A stretch of DNA of 64,000 bases, taken from Diplodia intermedia. Lineage: Eukaryota; Ascomycota; Dothideomycetes; Botryosphaeriales; Botryosphaeriaceae. The notes beneath the pieces are model-generated. The model was given only the letters and a program-made list of their open reading frames with translations. It was not told the DNA's origin and ran no database searches. Both the position numbers and the translations under genes were made by a program. Shown in pieces: positions 23,382 to 35,823 of this stretch (the stretch's first letter is position 1; each line of letters begins with the position of its first letter). The stretch is from positions 496,001 to 560,000 of the forward strand of contig JAKEKT010000004.1 of NCBI GenBank assembly GCA_021495925.1, given 5' to 3'.

Positions 23382-26300
23382 CTACGAGGCTGACGTTGCC
23401 TTGAGAGCGAATGCAAACAGGCTATCCATCTGTACCCACTGCCGACCATTCCGATCCAGATACGATTTGACGACATCTCCCCACGTCTCGAATCTCTCTC
23501 TGTTGACCTCCGCCAAGATGGTGACCTTCTCCTCCATCTCACCGTTGACGCCCTTGCCCATACCGCGCTCCTTTGATATCGCCACCTTCGCCTTGTCGAC
23601 GTCGAACAAGCTCTGAAAGTACAGCAGCTGGTTATACATGGCCTTCTCGCCGTACTCGTAAGCCATACGGCCGGCGCAGCCGAGACCGCGGCCTTGAGGG
23701 CCCAGACAGCGGTGGCCGTACACGCTCATCTGACGCGTGCGCGCGCCGCAGGCAGCGTCATCGCAGACGAGCCAGCCGGCATAGTAGCGGGCTGTGTGTT
23801 GGCGGATTTGCGCCTCAAGCTGCGAAGACACGGAGAGCGTGGAGATGAGACGGCCGCAAGAGGTGCTGGTGCAGACCAGCCCATCGTGTGAGACCGTCTC
23901 CGGAGTCTTTGCAAGCCCACGGAACGTCGACTGGTGCTTGCAGGATGGGCAGCGGAGTGAGAGAGGCATCGAGTCCTTGAAGCGGACCTCATCTGGTATT
24001 TGCGTCTCCAGAGGGTGGATCTCGACATCCTGCGAGTTGGCAGATACAGTGCTGACGCGGTACTTGGATGTGTCAAGACCAAGGCACTCCGCAAGTCGAG
24101 TGACGTTGGTGCCTGCGATGGGGGCACAAAGACGCTCAACAGGAGGCAAGATTTGCTTGTGGAGATAGTAATCGATGTCTGCGTTCGTCAGTCTTGAGTA
24201 TCTTCTGGGGAAGTAGGTCATGTTGGCTTACCAGGCTTGAGGCCAGAATCAGCCCTCATGACATCATCGAGGGTGTAGGCGTTCTTTGCAGCAGTCTCAG
24301 CAGATCCACCGCTCTCGCCAGTAATGACGAAGGACATGACATCCTTGGCTTTGACATGCTTGCCCTTTGCCATAAGGCGGAGCGCGACCTGGACGGAGGG
24401 CATACTGTTGGCGTTGGGGTATTCCTTGGGATCTTTGCCGAGCTGGGTAAAGATGGTGTACTTTTGAGGGGGAACCTTGTATTCGCGCATCTTCGCCGCC
24501 AGCTCCCGGAGGTACTCATGGATCTTCTCAACGACAACTTCCGGATCTTCTCCGGAAAGCAAGAAGTTGAGGAGCTTCGAGGAAGTCTCTTTTGACAGAG
24601 CACAGTACTCTCTGCGCCTCATGTCAAGACCCTTGACCTCAAGCTTCTCCGTCCACTTGCCATCTACTTCGATCATGTTGATAGCAGCATACTTCTTCTT
24701 GGCATGCAGAAGCAGGCGGCGGAAAACGTTGTCAATGTCGATCTCAAGAAGCTTGTAGCTGTCGTTGACGTCCCTCTTAAACTCGTTACCAACCTTGAAC
24801 GCGTCTTGCATATTGTCCATGTTGGTGTTGATCATGACGGAATCGGTATCACCATAGATGACGCGAAGCATCTTGCTCTCAGCCAGATCTTTGGTTCTAC
24901 GCAGGATCTCACGACCCTTGTATGTTGTAAGCATGGCAAGAGGGCGGGCGTAGAACCGCGACTTGGTGTATCCAAGACAACCGTACATGGAGTTAGCAGT
25001 GAGCTTCAAGGCCATCTGCTTGATATCCCAAGTCGCCAGTTCGTCTCGAGACACCGTGGGGGACTTCATCAGCTTCTTGACTTCCCTTCTCCGATTGACA
25101 AGCGTGGCAATGAGTCGCGGAAGGATTCCCTGGCTTTGTGATGCGTCCGGAACCTCAGGAACCTTCTCGTCCTCCTCGCTGAGTTCGGACCGTTCCACGG
25201 TGGTGAAGCAGATGTTGAACTCCTGGATGATGCTGGGGTATAGAGAATTGAAGTCCATGACAAGGATGAAGCGGTCGTAAAGTCCCTTTTCAGGCTCGAA
25301 GACGAGACCGCCCTTGTACTTATCCTTCTTCTTGGCATCGGCGCCCTCTTCTCCTTCCACAGTCTCCTCGCTCAGCTTCTTGTTGCCCTTGCCGAAGACC
25401 TTGTCAGGGCAAATGTACTTGTTGCGGTAGAATTCGTGGAGCAGAATGTACTCGTTTCGCTCGGCTCTAGTACCACCGAGAGTGCGTCCCCAGGAGTTGC
25501 CAGCAAGGTTGGTCAAGACCTTGGTCAAAGGGAGCATTTGAACTTTTAACGCAATGGCCGCGATGAAGAAGGTGTCAGCTTCGCAGTGCCTGAGATAATT
25601 CATCAAGCCCTCGCGCTTCGTTGCCCATGTCTTCAGGGCCGTCTCGTTGTCTATATCCTGACGGAACTTGCCTTCACCGAGGACCAGCTCGCACATCTCG
25701 TTCAAGCTCCAAGACTGGCACTTGGTCATCAACGACTTGCCAAGGTCGTTTGCCAGATCACAGAGAAGGCGGCCAGCGGCAATCTGTCTCTCAGCAAAGA
25801 AGCTACCACTGCCTTTTCCGAGGTTCTTCGGCCAATCGTTCCTTCTCAAGCGGCCAATCCTATGCCAACCGGGAGTCTTCTTCTCACGCAAGCGGTTGAG
25901 CAGAACACTGTAATCGACATCCTCGAGACGGTGGCCCATGATAACATCGGGGTCCATTTTGCCAAGAATAGCCATGAACATGCTGAGAAGACCTTGCTCA
26001 TTCCTCTCCATTTTGATGGTACCGGCATGTTTCTCGGCCTCGTACTTGAAACCAGTCGGGTAGGAGTCGCCGTTGGGACGCATCACGGTGAACGTCTTGC
26101 AGGGGAGCTTCTCGGCCGGGGTGGTGTCCGCCAATGCAACGTTCTCGTAGATCCTGGCGCTAGCCATAAGGATTTCCTGCTTGTTGTCCTTGGCATTGAA
26201 AGTAGTCCTCAGCGCAATGCTCATCAGCGTAAGCGGAGGTGCCTCGAGGTTGTCGGTGTCTCCCAGAGTAGTGATACCGTTCGGCTTCTCAACCTGGAAC

Positions 26301-27972
26301 TCAAGTTTACACCATGAGGCGTTGTTGACCGCATTGAAGTTCGCACCCTCAATCTTCAGCCAGCATGGGCCCATGATATTCTTCCATAACACAAATTGCT
26401 CGAAAAGAGATGTGTTGGTCCCGAACACGTGGGAGAAAGTCTCTCCTTTGTAGTCCGTTGGAAGCGCCGACTTGGTGTAAGGATAAAGAAGCTTGAGATA
26501 TTCCGCTTCCTTCGGGATACCCGGAAGCTCGAAAGCGTACTTTCGAGTGCAAGGCTTAATCTTGTGCATGTTCACTTGGAATCTGGACATCAACCCGTCC
26601 ACCTCCTCGTAGACGTCGCCCATGCCCACCTCTTCTTCCGTGTCCAGGCCTCGCTTCTGGCGGTATTCGCGGGGCAGAAAGTACAGTTTACGTAGGATGT
26701 TGTCGACCTTTGCAAAAGCACTGACGAAATGCCCGGTAGATTTGTCCTTGACCTTTCCAAACAGGAAAAGATTGCCGTTGATCTCGGTGTAGTCGAGCCA
26801 GAAAAACCTAAGACTGCCATCATCTTCAAGGGCGTTTTCGGGCTTGAGCTTTCCCGCAGTATACGAATTTTCGACCGCAGGGCTACTCTGAACGTTCTGT
26901 CTCTGGAGAATATCGTTCCAAGCAGCCGGATTGACTGTCGCGTCTTGCGATGGCCGTGGTGGTGATGAGCTAGCCGGTGTGGGATATGAATCCTGCTTCT
27001 TGATCTTCGGCACAGGTCTGCTTCCGGCCATGTTGACACCTGCGGTACGAATGCCAGCATGGCCAACAGCCTGCTCGACCTCCATGAGATCATCGTCATC
27101 CTCCTCTTCCTCGGCTTTCACGTTGACCATAGAGAACTTCCGCTCAACAGCCTTTGTCACCGGAGAAGAAGGCAGCGGCGGGTCGCTCATCATTGCATCA
27201 TCTTCCACAGGCGGAATGTAGTTGTCTTCGTCCAACGCACTAGCAGCTGGTAGGGTATCGGCCATGGCACTGCGATCATCAGTCTGGTTCTGGCGAGGCT
27301 TGTGCTTGCGTTCTTCGACAGGCGGAGAGAGGACGCGAGTCTTTCGTCGAGTTTCAGATTTGACAGTCTTCAAGCGAGGACGGCTGGGTACGTTGGTATC
27401 AACTTCGCCCAAAAGATCGGCCATGAAAGCGTCGTCCTCGGCGGTTTTCGCGGGCTGGTGCGCGGTCAGCATGCTGCCATATCAGTAGGGTAGGGTAGGG
27501 CGAGGCAGGGCAGATCTCACTTTAGGCTTGGGGGCTGCGGTAGCAGCTTGTGCGCTGAAGTATTTGTTAATCCCATTTTTGGCCTTCTCTTGTCTCTCCC
27601 GATCCTCTTCCCGCTTTCTCTTAGCTATCGGGTGGCGTCAGCACACTGCTATAAGTGGGATGGGGTGTGAAATGTATTCCTCGCACCAGCTTTGCCTCTC
27701 AGCGGTTGTTCTTCCTCGCTCTCGCTGTCGTATTGGGGTAAGCGTTCGGTGTCCCAGTCTTCTCTGCCGTCGTCGGCATAGCCCTCGCCATTGTCGTCGA
27801 CGACGAAGTCGTCCTGATCGAGACGGCTGCGGACAACCTTCTTGTAGCCTTCCTCATCGACTTCCTCGTATAACTGCTGTTCCTCCTCGACCTGGTAGCT
27901 GTCAAGGCGAGTCTTGCCTGCAGCTCTCAGAGCACGCAGCTCGGCCAGGGCTCCGGCTCCTCGCTTGGCCAT
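23382..27972 (-). CDS. POL1: DNA polymerase alpha catalytic subunit
   Basis: Catalytic subunit of the polymerase alpha-primase complex, which extends RNA primers at origins and lagging strands. Four exons (27972-27687, 27624-27521, 27454-24232, 24178-23382) give 1469 aa, close to yeast Pol1. The N-terminus (RLDSYQVEEEQQLYEEVDEE) is the alpha-specific N domain, and exon 2 carries the conserved KRKRE and GINKYF elements. Polymerase motifs are DFNSLYPSIIQ (motif A), NSMYGCLGY (motif B) and YGDTDS (motif C). The C-terminal zinc modules follow, with CPSCKHQ, CTSTSCG and CDDAACG. Exon 3 begins at Pro (27454) after a CTGAC branch site, not at the Met at 27472, because only that acceptor keeps the frame from exon 2. 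Small GT-AG introns are 62, 66 and 53 nt. Confidence 0.95.
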
Positions 27973-28256
27973 TTTCGAGAGGATGGAGCTACAAGATGCG
28001 AGTTATGAGCTACTCCGAGACGAGGACATACGTGAAGGCGGGGCGGCGAGTGTGGATGGATTTGGAGGCGCGGGTAGTGTTTGGCGGACTTCGGCGTACA
28101 AGCGTCGCGAAATGGCGCGCGACGCGAGACGCGACCCGCGCGCAGGGTCGGTGCGCGCGCTACGCAGCAGCAGGGATCTGGCATCTACCAACCAGAGCCC
28201 CGCCAAACCAGACTTCTGCATCAGCTTCCCAGCCTACCGCCCGCAACACCACCACA
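27973..28256. promoter_or_regulatory. Compact divergent promoter, POL1 and REX2
   Basis: Only 284 bp separate the two start codons. The segment is rich in CGCG strings near 28120-28160, including sequences resembling the ACGCG MCB element that drives G1/S genes in fungi; assignment to POL1 is inference. Confidence 0.45.
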
Positions 28257-28908
28257 ATGCCGGAACAGGTCTCCCGCGAACCGCTCGTCTGGATTGACTG
28301 CGAGGCAAGCCCTGCGGAGCTCTCTGCCGGCAACGTATCACCCCGCTTACCTCCGCCAGATGACGGGCTTGAATGCCGAGACCGAGTCGATCCTTTCCAT
28401 AGCATGTTTCGTCACCGACTACGACCTGAACCTGCTAGATGACACGGGATATGAGGCCGTGATCCACCACGACAAGGCCAGGCTCGACGAGATGGACGAA
28501 TGGTGCACAAAACACCACGCCCTCTCGGGGCTTACTGCAGCTGCCATAGAATCCACCACCACCCACGAGCAAGCCGCCGAGGGCTTGCTCGAGTACGTTA
28601 AGAAATATGCTCCAGAGCGTCGCAAAGCTCTTCTCGCCGGCAACACGGTCCATGCGGACAAGTCTTTCCTCAACAAGGAGCCCTACAACGCCTTGGTCAA
28701 ACATCTCCACCACCGCATACTCGACGTCAGCGCCATCAAGGAGGCTGCCAGGCGCTGGGCGCCCCAGGAGGTCCTCAAGAAGTCGCCGTATAAGAGGGGC
28801 CTGCATGAGGCTCGTGCCGATATTCTGGAGAGCATTGCAGAGGCAAAGTTCTACCGCGATATATTCTTCAAACCTAGCAAGCTACCTGAGCCCGAGAATG
28901 CATCGTAA
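28257..28908 (+). CDS. REX2: Oligoribonuclease (DEDDh exonuclease) with a GC-AG intron
   Basis: 3'-5' exonuclease that degrades 2-5-nt RNA oligomers; yeast Rex2 acts in mitochondria and in small-RNA trimming. Exon 1 is 28257-28304 and exon 2 is 28360-28908, giving 198 aa. The 55-nt intron begins GCAAGC rather than GT and ends GCCAG. This is required because exon 1 ends WIDCE and exon 2 starts MTGLN, rebuilding the invariant WIDCEMTGL box with catalytic D14 and E16. The other DEDDh residues are in the NTVHADKSF segment, in LDVS, and in the HEARADILES box near the C-terminus. No mitochondrial presequence is evident from this start. Confidence 0.92.
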
Positions 28909-30350
28909 TTTCACATGAGCTTTGCTCATGCACTTTTCGCCACTCTCAGGAACTATACTAACTCATGCTCCATAATGCTGAATCTCTGAGCCCGAAAGAG
29001 CTAGGCTTACCCTTGCATCTCGCATCTTTAATCCTCAGGTCAAGCTTTCTTCGAAGCGTTTCATTGCAAGTGGCCCAAGTGTCTAGCAAGGGAACCCAGG
29101 CTGCTCGGTTTAACCTTGAAAACTGCGAAAGCTACTGCGTTTTTGCTCTTTGAGCGTTATTTTTGAGTGAAACTCGGATACAGCCTAGAGCTGCTCACTC
29201 ACTGTCGGCCAGCTCTGGATATACTCTCCGAAGCTCGGCCCTGAGTTTCCCTGCTCCTTCCCCTAGTTTGAGTAACCTCCTTTTCTCTGAAACACTACTA
29301 CCAATACATTTTCTGGAGTCCTCGGCATGGCATTTCTTGGATCGTGGAGGTGGCGAAGAGGGTCGCCCAATGTGGGGTGTTCTGAGGGCCCATCGGGTCT
29401 TCGCCTCGCACTGGATACTCTTGCAAATAACATGAGTCGTCATGACTCTGCTTTGAAAGTTATTGACGGAACAGTAAGCTCGAGACCCAATAGGCGAGAG
29501 GATGTAGTGGTGTATATGTGGTGCTGTTGCCGATCATGCGGATGAGGACCACGATGAGTCGCTGCCTGCTACGGGACGATCGAGCACTGCGAACAATGCA
29601 ACTACTAAGATCGCGAGAGAGAAATGCGAGAAGAGCCGCTAATGCTTTCGTCGCCATTCATTTGTCACCGCAATTAGGTGCCATTGTCAAATACGTCCCT
29701 CAAATAGAACAACTAAACCACGTACGATGTACGATGTTCGGATACGCACCCTCTGAACCACTCACATGCGGTGCGTAAGATATTGCATAGAATCATGACT
29801 TTTCTTTTTATTGCTACACACTCGATCGTGACCCTCTCATGCTCATTGGCACGCAGGGTGTTCTCGAAGTAACAAGCAGTAAGAACGAAAGGACCCAAAT
29901 CGAAAGTCCTCACTAATCAATCGAAGTTCCCGCGAATGTCGAAGCAACAGAAGAGAAAAGAGCCCCGAAGAGGAGTACCGCCACTAAAAGGCGGGAAGAA
30001 GAAGAAGAGGCATAACCGGAAAGAAAAAGCCACCCGCGAGTATCCAGGCTGAAGTAAGTGAGGTGGCCTGATGACCGCCAACCTCCCCAAGAGCAGGTCT
30101 TTTCTCCGTCTTCGTTTTTCCACTTTCACTTGAGACCTCCGAGAACCCGAAGGAAAACCTCACCATTAGAACCATCAAATCGTACACTCGAGCTACCTTC
30201 TCGTTGGTCGCAAAATCATCCTGCAAGGCTCCAGTAACCATCGTCCATCATCCCTCATCTTCATCGATATGCAGGGTTGCATGAGAATGGTTTACGTGGA
30301 GGGGCGTTCTAGAAGGGTAAGCGGATATTAAGCCAGGATTATGGTGATAT
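28909..30350. other. Intergenic region between converging REX2 and srp2
   Basis: About 1.4 kb with both 3' ends. The middle part (29500-29950) is more AT-rich. Open frames up to 90 codons show no family features. No tRNA was recognised. Confidence 0.5.
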
Positions 30351-32165
30351 TCACCAATAGGGGCGACGGTTGTAGCTGCTGCTGTCGTCGTAACCGCTGC
30401 GTGCGCCAGGGCTCCTCGGCCTGCCACGGGGTGACGGGGGGCGGCCGTAGGGCCTGTCATGGCCGTTCAAGTAGGGATCAGGCTCGTAGGCGCCGCCGCC
30501 GCGGCGGGGAGGCGGGGGAGCACGGGCATCGTAAGGATCATCAGGATAGCGGGCCCGCGGCGGCGGGTAGGCATCATCGACCGGTGGGCCGCGGACGCGA
30601 GGTGGAGAGCGCGCGTAGCGATCACGCGGGTCGTAGTAGTCGCGAGGCGGCGAACGACGGCGGTAGTCGTCACGACGAGGGCTGTAGCCGCGAGGAGGAC
30701 CGCGACGGTAGTAGTCATCGTCAGGAGGACCGTAGCCACGACCACGGACGGGGGAGCGTGACCTGTAGCGTTCACGGGGGCGCTCCTCCTGAATCTGGTA
30801 GTAGTCAGAACCGGGACGGTCGTCAGGGTAGGAGGGCATAGGTGGCCTGACATCTTGAACGCATCGGACCGCCTGTCCCTTGAATTCGCGGTTGTCGAGC
30901 TTCTCGACGGCGTTGCGGAGGTCGTTGGCAGTCTCGTACTCAACGAATCTGATTTGGTCACTATCTTGACTCATTTATGCGTGACGGGAGTTGTTGCTTA
31001 CCCACGACCGTCGCGCTCGCGGCCAACCTCGGAGTAGACGACGTCCAATCCGGATTGGCGGGCGAAGTCCTTTAGATCCTATAGGTCCAGTGTGTAAGTT
31101 CCGGCCACGGCAGAAAATGGATGTGCGGTGACAAGCGATAAGCAAAGGGAAAGGTCCAGTCCCGGTCCAGATGCTTCCAAACCACCAGTGAAAGAAACAG
31201 GCCGCGCGTGACTCCATTGGCTCTCCCCAGGACAAGACAAGTGAAACAGGACACCAGCACTCTACAAGCGGAAGGGGGATGAAAGGCGGCCGATAAGAGA
31301 GACCAGCGTCCGGCTACCGGGAAGAGGAGCGTCCCACAAGCGGAACCTATCAGCCCGGGAGGTGCAGACGACGCAAAACCGTGCGTAGCTGGCTCAAGGT
31401 ACAGGAATGGTGACGGGAACGTGGACATGGGAAGGGAATCCAAAGGTCTCTGAACCAAGTGTTACGGGGAGATTGCTAACCTGCCAGCTCGTCTCGACGG
31501 GAAGACCAGTGATGGACATGCGGAACGGGGTGCGCCTGGGGCGCGGGACGGCGCGCTCCTGGTGGGAGTAGCCGTCGTTCTGGCGGCGCGAGCCGCGGGC
31601 GAACTGGACGACGAGGCGCTCGCCCATGAAGTCGGAGCCATCTGCGGTGGAACAGTGTCAGAAAAGCGCCGATCGCTTATCGGGCGGTTGGGGCGTAATA
31701 ACGTACGGAAGGCTGGTGGCACAGGTCAGTAAAGTGTCTCACGACGCGCATGCGGGGGGTGGGCGGCAAACTCACCAGGAACGACGTCTCGGGCATCCAT
31801 GGCATCCTTGTACTCGATGAAGCCGAAGCCATTCATGAGCTTGATCTCGGTGATCTCGCCAGTGCCATGGGTCGCAAAGTGGGCTTCAACATCGGCCTTG
31901 GTGGCTGTGGTGTCGGGCAATGGTAGTCAGCGACGCGCATCACTCCAGGAAGAAAAGCGACAACGGGACGGTGGTGGTGATGTGGTGGTAATGGTGTCTT
32001 TGGTGTCAGTCCCCGCGAGGCCGGCTGTGTCCAGCAGCGATCCAAATCCATCCAAAGCGCGGCGGGGGCGATCCGATCCAGCAGCCGGGCAGGACATCAG
32101 GGAATGAGCATACCGTTGCGAGGAAGGTTCCCCAGGTAGAGGCGAGTGGACGACACCTCAGTCAT
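30351..32165 (-). CDS. srp2: SR-family splicing factor Srp2 (two RRMs, RS/RG tail)
   Basis: Nuclear pre-mRNA splicing factor that binds exonic enhancers and recruits U2AF and U1. Five exons (32165-32114, 31904-31776, 31641-31481, 31078-31002, 30948-30351) give 338 aa. RRM1 starts TRLYLGNLPRN and includes the Srp2 hallmark LMNGFGFIEY. RRM2 is the pseudo-RRM type, with FRMSITGLP and SWQ|DLKDFAR spanning a junction (fission yeast Srp2 has SWQDLKD). The tail (about residues 190-338) is rich in RS, RD, YDD and RG. Introns are long for this window: 209, 134, 402 and 53 nt. The Met near 30974 that opens the last frame lies inside the final intron and is not the start. The frame stops soon after the 402-nt intron's donor if it is retained. 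Confidence 0.9.
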
Positions 32166-33077
32166 GACGGGCGATCCCTCGAGTAGCTGTCCAGCGTAGG
32201 CAGAAAAAAGGCAGAGCAGGTGGAGCAAGCAGCGGCCGCGGTGTCCAAAGCGCAATAGAGCAGCGGAGTCGGCGGGCGGATGGAACAAGACGGGGCTCCG
32301 CGATCCTGGATGGCGAAGGACGGGCGGGTGGTGGTGAGTTGAGAAGAGAGCGGGCGGGCGCAAGATGGAAAGGCTCCGTCGCTGACGGCGTGGAGGCGGC
32401 CGGCGCCCTCGCTTTGGCGCGCTATGACCAGCCTGGGTTAAGCGCCACCATCGACGCGCCGGGCTCGCGATCCTCCCAGCCGTTTTCCGGCAAATGCCCA
32501 ACCGCAACCGCGTCAGATGCCCGCGCCGCCCGCCTGCCTGCAGGTGCAGCCTCAGCCCGAGTGCGCCTGCTGTGGGCGCGCGTTCAATGAGGCTGTCGCC
32601 GAGGCTCGGACACAAGCCGCCCGCTCGACGAATCAGTGCGGCGTGGAGGTGGCGCTGCAGGCGAGCCCGAGCTCGAGCCCTGCACGGCAGCAATGCCTCT
32701 CGACACCCAACGGCGCGCTGCTGCTGCCGCGCCAGACACCATCGCGCACCTCGTTGTGCAGCGGCCCCGCTGCTCGGGCTTCCGATGCCTCGCCAACGCT
32801 GCCGATTGCCCGCCCTGCGCGCCGGCCGTGCCCAATGTTGACGGCACTGCTGCGAGGGACGCCTACGTCACCACCCCCACAGCGCCTGCACCTTGGAGTT
32901 CCACGGGACAGGCATAGTTGAGAAAGGAACATCAATGGAATTCGCACCTTATGTGCCGCTGTGTGCGCCGTGGTTGCACAGATCGAAGCTCAATATACAG
33001 CCCAATGTTTCCAGCCCTGATGATAGTAAAACAGTGATAGTGCCCAATAACGCCACGCCCGGTGGTCCAGCTTCCCC
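32166..33077. other. Intergenic region upstream of srp2
   Basis: About 910 bp between the srp2 start and the 3' end of the M28 peptidase. It is GC-rich, with several chance frames up to 198 codons on both strands that show no domain. It presumably contains the srp2 promoter and 5' UTR. Confidence 0.5.
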
Positions 33078-35823
33078 TCAATGCAGCAGCTTGTCTGACG
33101 CCTTAGAAAGAATGCGCGCAGCCTTATCCGCCTGCTGCTGTGCCAGCGTCCAGTTGCCCAGCTCAATTGCATCTCTCACCGCTGGGAAGTACGCTTCGTC
33201 GTATCCGCTCCACGCATCCGGACCAAAAATAATGTGCTTGAACTGCTCACGCCCGGGAATGCCGTGCTGCTCGCCGTCATCCGCGTCCACGTTTTTGCCG
33301 TGGTCCGGCAGGTCGAGCAAGTGAGTTTCGAAGTTGGACATGCGCGTGTTGTGCGACAACCGCTCCATTCCCATCGAGTTTGTCTCGTAACCAGCCCGTC
33401 CGCGGAACTGGCCCCACCACCAATCTTCCCAGCTCTCAAACTCCTTCGCGTTCTGTTCAAGCGTGTCGGCCGCCTCGCGCAGCGGCTTCAAGTTGAGTTT
33501 CTTGCCTTGCGTTGCATCTTTTCCAATGGCGAATTTCTCCAGGTCGTTGATGAATCCTTTGGTGGCCATTCCGTACTCTTTCAGGTCGAACGGGTAAATC
33601 GGCTCTTGCGCAAGCTCGAGAATGAGAAGCACCCAAATCTCAGCAAGCGTAGCGTGGTAAATGAATCCAGGATCGCCGTACTTCTCCATCCAGTCGAACG
33701 TCTCGTAGCAGCTGTGATACGGATAGCCATTCTCAGGCCCATCGAACCCGATGTCGATGCTAGAGCACCCGGCAAGATCCTGGAACGCGACGTAATCACT
33801 GCCGGCACCCAAGCCTCCCAACTTGCCACCTTGTTCGTTCCAGATTTCACCGACGGTCCTGTTCTGCAAAGGGTCTGCCACACGTGCCAGGACCCGATCG
33901 AGCGCGGTTTGGAAAAGAGGAGATCCTAGAGCCCGGAATTTGTCGCCGACGACGCCGACATCGACATTCAGATAGGCAATGGCATTCTCGCGCATGTCAT
34001 TGATATGTTCTTCCACATACTCCGTCGAGCCAATCATATTGTACTCCTCGGCGTCCCAGGAAGCGAAATAAATACTTCGGAGAGGACGCCAGCCTTGTTG
34101 GACCAAGGAATCGAGTGCAGTGATGACTTCCATCATAACAGCTGTTCCACTGGATATGCGTCAGTCAGGATAAACACCTAAGAAGCTCAAAGGAAACAAA
34201 CCCTCCAGCGTCAGCCGATCCGAAACACCACGCATCGCGATGGTTGCCGACAAAGATCTTCTTGGCTGATACCTCGACACCCTCAAAGACTCCCAAAACG
34301 TTCCAGATGGGCTGTTTCTCCTCTTCATCCTGCTCGTTCTGGAGAAGCACAAGCGGCGAAGTCTTGTCTCCAGTCCACCAGTCGACTTCCGGAACGCCAC
34401 CTACCCAATTCTTAGGGGCCTTATCGCCGTGGCCCTTGAGCGCCTGTAGTAGTGGCTTCGCATCGCGCCACGCGAGGGGCATGCTGGGAATGTTAGGTAG
34501 AGCCGGGTTGTTGTCCTTGCTGATCCGCGGCGCGTCCAGCCCGCTGCCAACGCCAGGAGTAAGCACATCGCCAACAATCCAGGCGGACTGAGCAACCGAG
34601 CCTCTTTGAACACCATCTTCCGTTCTCCATCTTCCTTCCGGATAAACATCTCCTCTCACAAAACCATCATCCTTCGGGTCCGAATAAATCAAGCATCCGA
34701 GAGCGCCATTCTCTTCCGCGAACTTCACCTTCATCGCTCGGTCTGACATAGTGCCGTAATAACGGACTAATACAATTGTACCGTTCACGTCAATTCCGCG
34801 ATCCTTCAACGTCTTGAAATCCTCTCGGCTTCCGTAATTCGCATAGACGAGCGGGGCAGTGACGTTTCCGGCCCTTGACAGTCCATGGAAAGCCAGGGTC
34901 TGCTGCTCAGGGCTGATGTCTGGCATGGCCAGCTCCTCCTCAAGCTTGGCCTCGTATCTAAATTGTGGGGGGTCGACAATGGCGACCCTCCGGCCACCCT
35001 TGACGGGGTAGTTCAGGTAGACATTATATTCCAGCGTGGCAACTTCATCCATGCCGGCCTGCTTGAAGAATGACTCAATCCAATTAGCCAAAAACTTGTC
35101 GCCCTTGGTTCCTGCGACATGATCGATGCTGGTAATATGCTTCAGGTTTTCGCGGATGCGTTCCGCAGAAATCTGCGACTGTACCCACGAGCGCGCCCAC
35201 TCGGGGTTGAAGGGCGCCATGCCGCCACGGCCAAGGGGCAGGACGGAGGTGACGAGGAGGGCGTAGACAAGCGACGCCATCATCAGCACGCCGAAGAGGC
35301 GCAGGATGACGCTGTAGCCGGGGCGCATGTGCTCGGGGATGGATGGTATCCTGCATGAGAAGGTCGGCCATCGGAGGGGCTTGCGCAGACGTGGCAGACG
35401 TATCGACGACAGGGTTGCACCGATGCTCGAAATGCGCTTCGAGAAGCTCATGTTCATGCGGGCGCGACGGCTGCCGTGGGGTTGGCCACCGGCCTCGATA
35501 ACCTCCAGCTGCTCCATCTCGCGATGCAGGCCCGACTCCTCGTCCTCCTCCTCGACCATGTCGGGTAACGACAGGTCGCTCTCCATGCTATCCCGGACCG
35601 ACTCGACCGATGGCTGTTGGTATCCATCGTGGCGACGCGATGCTCCTCCGCCGCTACTTCCTCCGCCGCGGCCGCCCAGCAGGCCTTGCCGCTCCGCATC
35701 GTCGCTGACCTCGTTGGGGCCGAGGTGTGAGAGGGCTGACGGGGGTCGCGACGAGGTGGCTTCCTCATATGTGGGGATGGGGAGGCTCTCGTGAGGGTCG
35801 TAAGGGTGTTTTTCGTCGACCAT
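33078..35823 (-). CDS. Glutamate carboxypeptidase II-like M28 peptidase (type II membrane protein)
   Basis: Two exons (35823-34202, 34149-33078) with a 52-nt intron give 897 aa. A long cytosolic N-terminal region (about 1-165) is rich in Ser/Gly and acidic patches. A single membrane segment follows (about residues 175-200, LFGVLMMASLVYALLV). Outside it come a PA domain (about 300-440) and the M28 zinc-peptidase domain. The two-zinc ligands are in GNHRDAW (His), SADAGGGTA (Asp), DAEEYNMIG (Glu pair), LNVDV (Asp) and YHSCYETFD (His). A helical transferrin-receptor dimerisation domain ends the protein. Yeast Vps70 and Tre1 are related, and a vacuolar or endosomal role is likely. The donor (GTTTGT) is weak, but the frame requires it. 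Confidence 0.9.

Noticed and set aside
27455..27472. Met at 27472 as POL1 start
   Set aside because: Two upstream exons encode the alpha N domain, and the acceptor at 27455 keeps the frame. This Met is intronic.
30949..30974. Met at 30974 as start of an RG-rich protein
   Set aside because: It lies within the last srp2 intron. The RRM2 frame joins across the intron to FVEYE.
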